From assembly GCF_019249295.1 (NCBI RefSeq), contig NZ_JAESDH010000006.1, positions 62,001 to 126,000 on the forward strand: a DNA stretch of 64,000 nucleotides, in the 5' to 3' direction. The translations under genes were made by a program, and so were the position numbers. Every line of letters starts with the position of its first letter. The stretch's first letter is position 1. The notes beneath the pieces were generated by a model. The model saw nothing but the letters and a program-made list of their open reading frames with translations, was not told the origin of the DNA and did not search any database. This document shows, one piece after another, positions 21,834 through 30,218 of the stretch. This DNA comes from Alteromonas antoniana (GTDB taxonomy: Bacteria > Pseudomonadota > Gammaproteobacteria > Enterobacterales > Alteromonadaceae).

Positions 21834-22310
21834 TACATTTGCCCTGGTATGAAAATGCATCAATGCCATCATACGCTGAATATATCAGACGGACGCGTCA
21901 AAATCGGAACTGACAGTGAACTATAGTAGGGCAGACGAGTCCCACACTGGCTGCAGGTTGATTATACCCTGCGCCATACGCATAATAGCGAGGGGCTGTT
22001 GATCTTTGCTGTACACATTTGGGTCTGGATAGAAACCTTTTAATCGCGAACCAGTTCTGCAAGCCCGGTGGGCTGAGTTAAAGAACGGTGACAAAGCGTA
22101 AAAGGCTCCCATGACGACCCCCTCGGGCAGTGCCAGTGTGCCATCTATACCGCGTTGAATGTTCTCGGTTTGGGCCCGCCAGACCTTTGAACATCCGCCT
22201 TGTCCAGATGGCACAGACCGCTGCAAAAATGGACAGTAAAGATCAGCAGCCCCTTGGAAATAACACATCGCCTCAAGGGATGGTGGTGATAATAATAATC
22301 AGGAGCGACC
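21834..22310. other. Gap between Ada-AlkA and serine hydrolase, holding an inverted-repeat element
   Basis: No convincing gene. Most of the gap is occupied by the candidate mobile element at 21991-22255. The rest should hold the divergent promoters. Short ORFs on both strands here lack family features. Confidence 0.6.
21991..22255. mobile_element. Candidate miniature element (MITE-like) with inverted termini
   Basis: About 265 bp are bounded by a long imperfect inverted repeat. The left end starts AGGGGCTGTTGATCTTTGCT and the right end, read inward, starts AGGGGCTGCTGATCTTTACT; two mismatches in 20 positions, with similarity continuing a few bases. The interior holds no full gene. No target duplication was found. 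It could be a MITE or an internally deleted IS; the parent family was not recognised. Confidence 0.5.
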
Positions 22311-23453
22311 TTGCCCACACCCTTCGCCATGTTCACCCGTCCAGTATTCACATTGGCCTTGCTGCTCATTATGCTGCTGGTTTCAGCGTCCGTATCTGCC
22401 AAAAACTGGATTGATGAGTATGCCGACTATGTGAAACGTCAGGCAATCAAATATCAGGTGCCTGGCTACACATTTGTCTATTATCAGCAGGGTGAAACCC
22501 CAAAGGTATTCGTGTTTGGCAGAACCCATCGTGGCGGCGAACGAATTACAGAGAACACTGTATTCCGGCTGGCGTCGGTATCTAAAACCTTTACCGGCAT
22601 TCTCACTGCAAAGCTGCACGAACAGGATATTCTGCCGCTGTCTACGCCTATCTCAGAGCTCACACCAGATATCGATTTTAGCGGGAATGGCATGAATGGC
22701 CTGCAGTTACAGCATATTGTCGGCCAGTCTTCAGGTTTTATGCCCAACGCCTATGACAATCTGATTGAGGCCGATTACCCGCTTCGACGCGTGCTCGAAC
22801 AACTTGGAGAGTTGGAGCCCATTTGTAAGCCGGGCGAGTGCTACACCTATCAGAATGCACTTTTCGGGGCTATTGAATACTACCTGACCAGCCAGAACAC
22901 CTCCTATCACCGGCAACTTCAGACTCAGCTTTTTACGCCGCTGGGGATGCGCACTGCCAGCGCAGGGAAAGGCGCGTTATTGTCATCGAAGGAATGGGCC
23001 CGCCCACATATTGCTATCGCGCGTAATAAGTGGCGGGAAGGGCTTGTCGAGAGCAATTATTATCGTTTTACGCCAGCTGCTGGCGTTAATGCCAGCATTC
23101 GGGATATGACCATTTATCTGCAGGCGTTACTTGGTGAGTTTCCCACGGTGGTCACGCCTGAGATTATAGAAAAAGTCACTACACCGCGCGTAGTGACACG
23201 CCGTGAAACCTATCGTCGCGGATGGCGTGGACATCTTGATGAGGCGCACTATGGCCTTGGCTGGCGAATTTATGATTTCGACGGGCATCGCATCAATTAT
23301 CATGGCGGCTGGGTAAAAGGCTATCGCGCTGACGTGGCCTTTGCGCCGGAGTCCGGGGCAGGGTATGTGATGCTGATGAACGCGGAGTCAAATATGATCA
23401 ACTCGACTACCGCAGAGTTCTGGAAGCGCTACTTCGCTAACCAGCAGAAGTAG
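22311..23453 (+). CDS. Secreted serine hydrolase, beta-lactamase/PBP4 family (class C-like)
   Basis: A 380-residue periplasmic hydrolase. The likely start is TTG 22311, with AGGAG 5 nt upstream; an ATG at 22329 is the alternative. A signal peptide ends near SASVSAKNW. Catalytic motifs of serine beta-lactamase-like enzymes are visible: the SVSK nucleophile box, YQN (in YTYQNALFG) and NYHGGWVKGYR. Family members include D-aminopeptidases, esterases and AmpC-like enzymes, so the substrate is open. The end of the gene forms a 12-bp hairpin with the bases just past its stop. Confidence 0.85.
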   Translation: MPTPFAMFTRPVFTLALLLIMLLVSASVSAKNWIDEYADYVKRQAIKYQVPGYTFVYYQQGETPKVFVFGRTHRGGERITENTVFRLASVSKTFTGILTAKLHEQDILPLSTPISELTPDIDFSGNGMNGLQLQHIVGQSSGFMPNAYDNLIEADYPLRRVLEQLGELEPICKPGECYTYQNALFGAIEYYLTSQNTSYHRQLQTQLFTPLGMRTASAGKGALLSSKEWARPHIAIARNKWREGLVESNYYRFTPAAGVNASIRDMTIYLQALLGEFPTVVTPEIIEKVTTPRVVTRRETYRRGWRGHLDEAHYGLGWRIYDFDGHRINYHGGWVKGYRADVAFAPESGAGYVMLMNAESNMINSTTAEFWKRYFANQQK

Positions 23454-23458
23454 CGCTT
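23424..23458. terminator. Hairpin spanning the serine hydrolase stop codon
   Basis: AAGCGCTACTTC (23424-23435) pairs exactly with GAAGTAGCGCTT (23447-23458) over an 11-nt loop. One arm is inside the coding end and the other covers the TAG stop. It lies between two convergent genes and may serve both, though the T-tracts are short. Confidence 0.5.
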
Positions 23459-23471
23459 TATGGTGTGTCGG

Positions 23472-25382
23472 TTATGGCTTTAAGTAGGTGTAGCCATTCA
23501 GACAGTTTTCGTAAAAATCTGTCCACTTGACCGCTTCTCTGGGATTAAAGTTACCCAGTGAGATTTGCCTGTCAATCAAACGCTTAACATCCGACGCCAT
23601 GGCGCGGGGGTTGTATTGCATGATATTCAGGACATCTTCCACCGAAGAGCCTTTCACGACTTCCTCAATATAAAAATCCTGTGGATCATCATCGTAGCTG
23701 TAGATGTGAACCTCATTCAGACGACCAAACAGGTTATGCATATCGCCCATCACGTCCTGATACGCGCCAGTCAGAAACAGGCCCACATGATAATGCTCGC
23801 CTTTTCTCAGTTTGTGCATAGGGATCACGTCGCTGATTTCACGACCGATGGAAAACTGATCGATTTTACCGTCGCTGTCGCAGGTAATGTCCACCAGCGA
23901 GCAATTGACTTCCGGGCGCTCATTCATGCGTGTCAGAGGCACTACCGGCAGCAGCTGGTCGATTGCCCAGGTATCTGCGGCAGACTGAAATACCGAGAAG
24001 TTACACAGATATTGTGAAGACAGGCTGTAATCAAGTTCCTGAAGTTCTTCCGGCACATACTCGGCATTGGCATAGTAGGCGTGCAGGCGGGTCATAATTT
24101 CCCAGTACAGGGTTTCAATTTTCGCCAGCTCTTCCAGCGTCAGCACACGCAGTTTAAATGCATCCAGCGCCTGCTCTTTGTATTGCGACGCGTCGTTGTA
24201 AACTTCCTGCATATTTGTCTGCTGATCAAAGGTCTCGGCAAGCTCGCGCATGTTTCTGACAAAAAAGTGTTCGTCTTCTTTGGCATCAGTATCGATACTG
24301 GCGCTGTTTGACTTAATCTCACCAACAATTTCGGTGATCACGCAACTGTGGTGTGCCGTGATGGCGCGACCACTCTCACTCACCAGATTAGGATGCGGTA
24401 CGCCTTCCAGGTCACACATTTCTTTCATGCCGTATACGACGTCAGCGACATACTCCTGCATGCTGTAATTGCGCGATGATTCGTTTGTTGAATTACTGCC
24501 GTCATAATCGATTCCCAGGCCGCCACCAACATCAACGTAATCCAGCGGAAAGCCCATCTTGTGCAGGTCTGCATAAATGCGGGCACCCTCGGTCATGGCT
24601 TCTTTAACAGCACGAATGTCGGTGAGTTGGCTGCCGATATGGAAGTGAAGCAGTTTCAGGCAGTGAGCCATGCCCTGTTCTTCCAGATAGCGTGCGGTTT
24701 TAATGATTTCGGTGATGGTAAGACCAAATTTGGCGCGCTCGCCTCCCGAGCTTTCCCATTTACCGCGACCTTTTACCGTCATTTTGGCTCTGACCCCAAT
24801 GATGGGCTCGATCTTAAGCTCTTTCGCTACTTTTACCAGTAACAGCAGTTCGGTGTATTTCTCCACCACAACCACAATTTTACGGCCTAATTTTCTGCCA
24901 AGTAGCGCAAGACGCATAAATTCGTCGTCTTTGTAGCCATTGAGAATAGTCAGTGAGTCTTCATTGGTATTCATCGCCAGTACGGTAAGCAGTTCGGCTT
25001 TAGAGCCTGCTTCCAGGCCATAATTAAACGGCGTACCGGCGTCAACGATCTCTTCAACCACTTCACGCATCTGGTTGACTTTTACCGGATAAACCCCCTG
25101 GTACTGACCCTGATACTCCGCTTCTTCGATGGTATTTCTGAAACTGGTGTTCAGGCTGGCGACCTGTGAACGCAACACATCATGAAACCGCACAACCACG
25201 GGGAACTGTACGCCTTCTTCCCGGATATCATCAATTACCGCCTGAAAGTCGATACTGATGCTGGTATCTTCGGGGACCGGCGTCACCTGTACGTTGCCAT
25301 TTTCGCCAATGCGGAAATAGCCACCGCCCCATTGCGAAACGCCGTAGACTCGTTCAGCCTCTTCAATGTTCCATTCTGACAA
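23472..25382 (-). CDS. speA: Biosynthetic arginine decarboxylase
   Basis: A 636-residue PLP enzyme that converts arginine to agmatine, the first step of the arginine route to putrescine and spermidine. The PLP-binding Lys lies in YPVKVNQMREVVEE; the glycine-rich DVGGGLGIDYDGSN and the C-terminal active-site motif around NCSLVDITCDSDGKID are present. Length matches E. coli SpeA. It starts MSEWNIEEAERVYGVSQWGG. No speB is adjacent in this window. Confidence 0.95.
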   Translation of the reverse strand: MSEWNIEEAERVYGVSQWGGGYFRIGENGNVQVTPVPEDTSISIDFQAVIDDIREEGVQFPVVVRFHDVLRSQVASLNTSFRNTIEEAEYQGQYQGVYPVKVNQMREVVEEIVDAGTPFNYGLEAGSKAELLTVLAMNTNEDSLTILNGYKDDEFMRLALLGRKLGRKIVVVVEKYTELLLLVKVAKELKIEPIIGVRAKMTVKGRGKWESSGGERAKFGLTITEIIKTARYLEEQGMAHCLKLLHFHIGSQLTDIRAVKEAMTEGARIYADLHKMGFPLDYVDVGGGLGIDYDGSNSTNESSRNYSMQEYVADVVYGMKEMCDLEGVPHPNLVSESGRAITAHHSCVITEIVGEIKSNSASIDTDAKEDEHFFVRNMRELAETFDQQTNMQEVYNDASQYKEQALDAFKLRVLTLEELAKIETLYWEIMTRLHAYYANAEYVPEELQELDYSLSSQYLCNFSVFQSAADTWAIDQLLPVVPLTRMNERPEVNCSLVDITCDSDGKIDQFSIGREISDVIPMHKLRKGEHYHVGLFLTGAYQDVMGDMHNLFGRLNEVHIYSYDDDPQDFYIEEVVKGSSVEDVLNIMQYNPRAMASDVKRLIDRQISLGNFNPREAVKWTDFYENCLNGYTYLKP

Positions 25383-25602
25383 TGTTCTTCACCTCGATTT
25401 GCAGTTGGCAGACGATGTTGCACTGCATGTTTAACTGTTCTGTCGGGCCTCACCCAACCGCCGGACAGCGAATCTCGCAACAGGAAAGAGTCGCCATCTG
25501 TAAATGCTTGCAGGGACCTTGCCCGACAATGCGGCGTATTATAGTCAAGCTATGCGTGGACGCTATGAAAATCAACGGATTTTCATTAAAAACTCTGCGT
25601 GA

Positions 25603-26022
25603 TTAACAGACCGGTTTTGGCAACCACTGTGCGATTTCCTGCGATACACTTTCCGCTACCCGCGGCGAGATCCACGCTAACAACTCGTCACTAGTGGTTA
25701 CCCGCTCCAGAGGAAATGGTTCACCGTCAAAAAACGAAAGCAGATGGTCGGCAGCGGCCATGTCGCTTAGCAGCCAGATTTCGCCTTTCTGATTCCGCCG
25801 GTCCATTGTAATTGCTACCTTGGTTTTCGATTGCTTCACGGCGTCTGGCACACTCCAGTTCCGCATATCGGCTACCACGTAAAACGCTTTGCCCTTACGT
25901 TTGTTCATTTCATTGCAAAGTGCACTCAGATAAGCAATATCGGTTTTAAGATCCCACTCTTCAGACTTTTTAATCAGAATGCAGTTACCGCAGGTTTTTA
26001 TCGAAAATGAAGGGGTTGGCAT
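25603..26022 (-). CDS. Hypothetical protein, about 139 residues
   Basis: I do not recognise it. The ORF opens at GTG 26049, but ATG 26022 (MPTPSFSIKTCGNCILIKKS) looks the more natural start. There is no signal peptide or membrane helix. It has alternating beta/alpha character with KAFYVVADMRNWSV and KGEIWLLSDMAAADHLLSFF, reminiscent of small STAS-like or SpoIIAA-like folds, but this is only an impression. It lies alone, 220 nt upstream of speA on the same strand. Confidence 0.6.
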   Translation of the reverse strand: MPTPSFSIKTCGNCILIKKSEEWDLKTDIAYLSALCNEMNKRKGKAFYVVADMRNWSVPDAVKQSKTKVAITMDRRNQKGEIWLLSDMAAADHLLSFFDGEPFPLERVTTSDELLAWISPRVAESVSQEIAQWLPKPVC

Positions 26023-26123
26023 AATAGGGCGAGCTGCCTGATGTCGCACATGAGTTGTGATTGCTATGATAAGGCAAATCCTGCAGCGGCCCCATTAAAA
26101 GTTCATTATAAAATGGTGTGTTG

Positions 26124-26942
26124 TTATTTAATGAAATACCAGATGTAGCGCTGAAACTCTTCCAAATCTACGGATTTACAGTTAGCCACTTCACTACAGG
26201 TACGGCCGCGTATGCGTGTGCCGGTACTGGTGCTGTTAATATCGTTCGGATTATCCCGAAACTCCTGTAAGCCGAATAACAGTAATTTTTGCAGGTCCGG
26301 CCCGTTAACGGTAACCACTTCGAACGCCTTATCAGATGCAGGCGCGCTCCTAACTGTAGTTTTAGCATCGGTTGACGTTTCATCGGACGCGTTGGCTTTG
26401 TTGATAGCCGCCATGGTTTCGGGCAATACTTCAGTGCTCAGTTTCCCATCTTCACGTAGCCTCAGTAATGTTTGGTTTATGGCGTGGTAACTGGCTTCAA
26501 CTGACGTAGCCAGATAACCATCGGCCCGCTTCAGATCCACAACGCCAAACTCAGGATTCGATAAAACTTCGCCGGCAAAGTATGTCGCATGTTTATGGCC
26601 ACGGTTCGCAGCATCTAGCAGATACTTCAGCCCCGTTTCCTTGTCATCAGCATCGCCTGACGTAAGCATCATCAGGCCGGCTTTGTAACGACCATGCAGC
26701 GAGCCCCAACTGGCGCCGCGTTTGAAGTATTTTAACGCTTTACGCTGATTTTCTTCGGTGCCGTAGCCATTCAGATACATGTCGCCTAACAGCACCGCCG
26801 CGTCGGAATGAGTTCGGGAGTATTTCTGGTACATCCCAAACAGCTTCTGGCAATCGTTGCTGTCGCATTTACCAAACTGGAGTGTGTCGGCCTGAGCGGC
26901 GGTTCCCAGTAATAGCAGTCCAAATAATATTAGCGTTCTCAT
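26124..26942 (-). CDS. Secreted Sel1-like repeat protein (paralog 1)
   Basis: A 272-residue exported protein with a signal peptide (cleavage near TAAQADTL). Residues 30-140 hold Sel1-type helical repeats (AAVLLGDMYLNGYGTEENQRKALKYFKRGA and following units, in segments). The C-terminal third is outside the repeats and shares EVVTVNGPDLQKLL and TGTRIRGRTC with the second paralog at 27359. Four or more Cys residues (KCDSNDC, RTCSEVANC) suggest disulfides. Sel1 proteins mediate protein interactions; the partner is unknown. Its ATG follows AAGGGATAACTG. Confidence 0.8.
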   Translation of the reverse strand: MRTLILFGLLLLGTAAQADTLQFGKCDSNDCQKLFGMYQKYSRTHSDAAVLLGDMYLNGYGTEENQRKALKYFKRGASWGSLHGRYKAGLMMLTSGDADDKETGLKYLLDAANRGHKHATYFAGEVLSNPEFGVVDLKRADGYLATSVEASYHAINQTLLRLREDGKLSTEVLPETMAAINKANASDETSTDAKTTVRSAPASDKAFEVVTVNGPDLQKLLLFGLQEFRDNPNDINSTSTGTRIRGRTCSEVANCKSVDLEEFQRYIWYFIK

Positions 26943-27145
26943 CAGTTATCCCTTTCTTTTGTGATTCACTATCTAGTCAAACAGCAAAAGGATGAACAAA
27001 GCCTGAACATAGCTAACCGGCAGTAGAAAGGATGAAAACAAGGTTTGCGGTTCTGCGGGAGGTCAGAAGTAACGGCTCACCAGCCAGTTCTTCCTGGTTA
27101 CAAATAAAAACGCTGTAGCCATAAGGCACTGAGCTCTGCACTCTG

Positions 27146-27228
27146 GGCAGTCGGCAGTCGGCAGTCGGCAGTCGGCAGTCGGCAGTCGGCAGTCGGCAGT
27201 CGGCAGTCGGCAGTCGGCAGTCGGCAGT
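27146..27228. repeat. Heptanucleotide tandem repeat (GGCAGTC)11+
   Basis: The unit GGCAGTC is repeated eleven times without a mismatch and followed by six of the seven bases of a twelfth copy. The perfection suggests recent expansion and likely length variation between strains. It is not inside a convincing gene. Confidence 0.97.
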
Positions 27229-27328
27229 ATTGTGATTTCAGGTGTTAAATAATTCACACAAGGAACGCAGAAACGCGTTGTGACGTTTTACATACTCAAA
27301 ACGTGCACCGCGTTCTTGCACTCCAAAT

Positions 27329-27350
27329 AAGCAGCGTCTTCACGCTGCTT
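27329..27350 (-). terminator. Hairpin downstream of Sel1 paralog 2
   Basis: AAGCAGCG and CGCTGCTT form an 8-bp stem with a 6-nt loop, starting 8 nt past the stop at 27359 on the minus strand. It is followed by TATTTGG, so the T-tract is weak. Confidence 0.5.
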
Positions 27351-27358
27351 TGGGATAA

Positions 27359-28195
27359 TTACTGTATTTCGTAGGAAATTTTTCTTCTGAACCGGGTTTT
27401 AAATACAGATCGGCAGTTCCACAAATCATCGCAGGTCTTGCCCCGGATACGGGTTCCGGTTGCGCGCTGACGAATGTCATTATCTGAGGTACTGAATATT
27501 GATAACCCCCAGGTCAGCATTTCTTCCAGCTTCGGACCATTTACGGTAATCACTTCGTATTTGTCATCAGCCGGCGCTTCGCGCAACACCACCTGATTGG
27601 CTTTGGCTTCTTCACTATCCATTGCCTCGTACTGGGCATTCATCTCATCCACCTTAGCCAGCGTAAGTGGAAAATCTGCTTGCGTAAGTTTTCCTTCGCC
27701 CTGTAAACGATGCAGAGGGAAGTTCACCAACGGATGTCCGTCTTCAATTGACTCGGCCAGCCAGATATCCGCTTCTTCTAAATCCAACAGGCCGTATTTA
27801 GGGTCTGAGTACACTTCTGCCAGCAGAAACTTAGCATTCCGATGCTCTCGTTTCGCGGCATTTCTGAGATAATCCAGGCCGTCTTCTACCTCGTCCGGGT
27901 CGTCACTTTCTATCATCAACTGACCAGCCTTATACATGCCCTGCATAGAGCGCCAGCGCGCCGCTCTCTTAAATAACTTCAGCGCTTCTTCTTCATTCGG
28001 CTCTGTGCCATAGCCATTCAGGTACATGTCGCCCAGGATAGCAGCCGCGTCAGCATGGGTTCGGGCGTAGGTATGGTATCTTTCAAATAAGGAGGCACAA
28101 TCGGCGGTTTCGCACCGATCCATTTCGAAGGTTCTCGCCGCAGCAGAGCCGCAAACCAGAACAGACAGAGTAAAAAAGAAAATAGCTTGCTTCAT
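27359..28195 (-). CDS. Secreted Sel1-like repeat protein (paralog 2)
   Basis: A 278-residue exported protein. ATG 28195 is chosen because it follows AGGAAGTGCAAT and begins a signal peptide (MKQAIFFFTLSVLVCGSAAA); the ORF opens 23 codons earlier. It has the same build as the gene at 26124: MDRCETADC near the start, Sel1 repeats (DMYLNGYGTEPNEEEALKLF), then the shared C-terminal module with EVITVNGPKLEEML and TGTRIRGKTC. The two are diverged tandem duplicates on the same strand. Function unknown. Confidence 0.8.
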   Translation of the reverse strand: MKQAIFFFTLSVLVCGSAAARTFEMDRCETADCASLFERYHTYARTHADAAAILGDMYLNGYGTEPNEEEALKLFKRAARWRSMQGMYKAGQLMIESDDPDEVEDGLDYLRNAAKREHRNAKFLLAEVYSDPKYGLLDLEEADIWLAESIEDGHPLVNFPLHRLQGEGKLTQADFPLTLAKVDEMNAQYEAMDSEEAKANQVVLREAPADDKYEVITVNGPKLEEMLTWGLSIFSTSDNDIRQRATGTRIRGKTCDDLWNCRSVFKTRFRRKISYEIQ

Positions 28196-28588
28196 ATTGC
28201 ACTTCCTTGTTGTTAACGCCCTCAGGCAATTAATGACTGTGCCTGTCGTTGTCATGTAAACCATTGTTGGTGTGATTAAGGTTTGTACAGTTCTGCGGGA
28301 ATTTCCAACTGATTGTTAAAAGATTGTAATGACTGTTCAGATCTCCCGTTGCGTAACCGCACCGCGAGAAAGGATGGATTGCTGCTGAACTTTTCTTAGG
28401 GCACATCCGTCAGGAAAACCAATGCCTGCCCAGCGAGCTACATATCAGGGAAAGCTGCCCACGGCGCCTGTAGCTACGTTCTTTTTAAGTGATTTTTCAG
28501 AACAATTAAGTTGCCTTTTAGATTTTAAACGTCTCGCTTTCAACTACACTTGCTGCAACCTTTTATTTATATGTTGGGGTTATTGGTC
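28196..28588. other. Divergent intergenic region before the alpha-glucosidase
   Basis: No gene. A 7-bp inverted repeat, AGCTACA / TGTAGCT, lies about 28436-28476 with a T-rich stretch after it, possibly an early terminator or leader structure for the sugar genes. No other signal was recognised. Confidence 0.4.
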
Positions 28589-30217
28589 ATGTCACAGTGG
28601 TGGAAAGGGGCGCTGATCTATCAGATTTATCCCCGCAGTTTTTTTGATTCAAACAATGACGGCATCGGGGATTTACCCGGCATTACCCAAAAGCTTGAAT
28701 ACGTGGCATCGCTGGGTGTCGATGCTATCTGGATTTCTCCGTTTTTTACTTCTCCGATGAAGGACTTCGGCTACGACATTGCCGACTATTGCAGCGTCGA
28801 TCCGATTTTCGGCACGCTGGAAGATTTCAAAGTGCTGCTTGATCATGCTCACAAGCTGGGCCTGAAAATTATCATTGATCAGGTGATTAGCCACAGCTCG
28901 GATCAACACGCCTGGTTTCAGGAGAGCCGCCAGTCGAAAACCAACTCCAAAGCCGACTGGTATGTATGGGCGGATCCGAAACCCGATGGCTCGCCGCCTA
29001 ACAATTGGCTGTCATTTTTTGGCGGCAGCGCCTGGACGTTCGATGAAGCTCGCGGGCAATACTACCTGCATAACTTCCTGACATCACAACCTGATTTGAA
29101 TTTTCACAATCCGGCAGTACAGGACGCGCAATTGGGCACGCTGCAATTCTGGCTGGATTTAGGGGTGGATGGTTTCAGGCTGGATGTCGCAAACTTTTAT
29201 TTTCACGACGCCGCACTCAGAGATAATCCTGAACTCCCCGAGAGTGAGTTATCGACTGTGGGTGTCGATCCGAAGAACCCGTATGCACGCCAACAGCACA
29301 TTTACGATATGACGCGCCCCGAAAACCTGGACTTCTTGAAGCGAATGCGTGAATTGATGGACAGTTATCCTGGCACCATGACCATGGGAGAGGTTAACGG
29401 CGAGTATGCGCTGGATATTATTCGCGACTACACAAATGGCGACGACAGACTGCACATGGCATACACCTTCGATTTGCTTTCCGATGATGCCAGTCCTTCA
29501 CATATTCGAAAAGTAATTGACGCCTTCAGCGGAGATAATCAGGCGGGCTGGCCGTGCTGGGCGCTTGGAAATCACGACGTAATTCGTGTCGCCACACGAT
29601 GGGGTAAAGACACAGATAATGCAGCGTATGCCCTTGTGGCCATGGCTTTGCTGAGTAGCCTGAACGGAACGCAATGCCTGTATCAGGGCGATGAACTTGG
29701 TCTGCCCGAGGCCAACGTTCCCTTTGATGATATTGTCGACCCCTACGGCAAGCCTTTCTGGCCAGATTACAAAGGCCGTGACGGTTGCCGCACACCCATG
29801 CCATGGACAGACGCAGAGCACGGTGGCTTTACCACTGCATCGCCCTGGCTACCAACAGACGAACGTCATCTGGCGTTGGCGGTTGAACAGCAGGATACCC
29901 GCATAGACAGCACACTCAATGCCATAAGACGGTTTGTTCTGTGGCGTCAGGCACAGCCGGCGCTGGTCAAAGGATCACTGACATTACTTGATGACAGTCT
30001 GGGGCTGGCTTGGCTGCGGGAAGCCCCCGGGCAGAAAATGCTGGTATGCATCAATTTAAACCACACGAGCACAACCCTTACGCTACCTGATATGGCACTA
30101 AAGGTACTGCAGGGACATGGTTTTCACAGCAGCCTTCAGAACAACACACTCACCCTGCCTGCATATCAGGCCTTTTTTGCTGAGATAAAAACAACGGATG
30201 TAAACGAAGAGAACTAA
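28589..30217 (+). CDS. Alpha-glucosidase, GH13 family
   Basis: A 542-residue cytoplasmic glycosidase; no signal peptide from the preferred ATG 28589 (MSQWWKGALIYQIYPRSFFD). GH13 landmarks are all visible: the nucleophile Asp199 in DGFRLDVANF, the acid/base Glu268 in TMGEVNGE and the transition-state Asp330 in GNHDV. It should release glucose from short alpha-glucans such as maltose, isomaltose or related sugars. The next gene, one base later, is a sodium/sugar symporter, so the pair imports and splits an alpha-glucoside or takes up the product. Confidence 0.9.
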   Translation: MSQWWKGALIYQIYPRSFFDSNNDGIGDLPGITQKLEYVASLGVDAIWISPFFTSPMKDFGYDIADYCSVDPIFGTLEDFKVLLDHAHKLGLKIIIDQVISHSSDQHAWFQESRQSKTNSKADWYVWADPKPDGSPPNNWLSFFGGSAWTFDEARGQYYLHNFLTSQPDLNFHNPAVQDAQLGTLQFWLDLGVDGFRLDVANFYFHDAALRDNPELPESELSTVGVDPKNPYARQQHIYDMTRPENLDFLKRMRELMDSYPGTMTMGEVNGEYALDIIRDYTNGDDRLHMAYTFDLLSDDASPSHIRKVIDAFSGDNQAGWPCWALGNHDVIRVATRWGKDTDNAAYALVAMALLSSLNGTQCLYQGDELGLPEANVPFDDIVDPYGKPFWPDYKGRDGCRTPMPWTDAEHGGFTTASPWLPTDERHLALAVEQQDTRIDSTLNAIRRFVLWRQAQPALVKGSLTLLDDSLGLAWLREAPGQKMLVCINLNHTSTTLTLPDMALKVLQGHGFHSSLQNNTLTLPAYQAFFAEIKTTDVNEEN

Positions 30218-30218
30218 C

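Larger units (their letters stand above)
26943..27358. other. Intergenic region between the two Sel1-repeat genes
   Basis: No gene. It holds a 7-bp tandem repeat (27146-27228), a nested inverted repeat (27272-27314: AACGCG/CGCGTT around ACGTTTT/AAAACGT) and a hairpin downstream of the second paralog. The promoter of the first paralog should lie near 26943-27060. Confidence 0.7.

Noticed and set aside
21921-22268. Minus-strand ORF of 115 codons across the inverted-repeat element
   Set aside because: No recognisable family, composition is odd, and both ends lie in the inverted repeats; more likely chance reading of a mobile element.
27063-27257. Minus-strand ORF through the heptamer repeat
   Set aside because: It is only the 7-bp repeat read as a 7-residue peptide repeat; no ribosome site or family.
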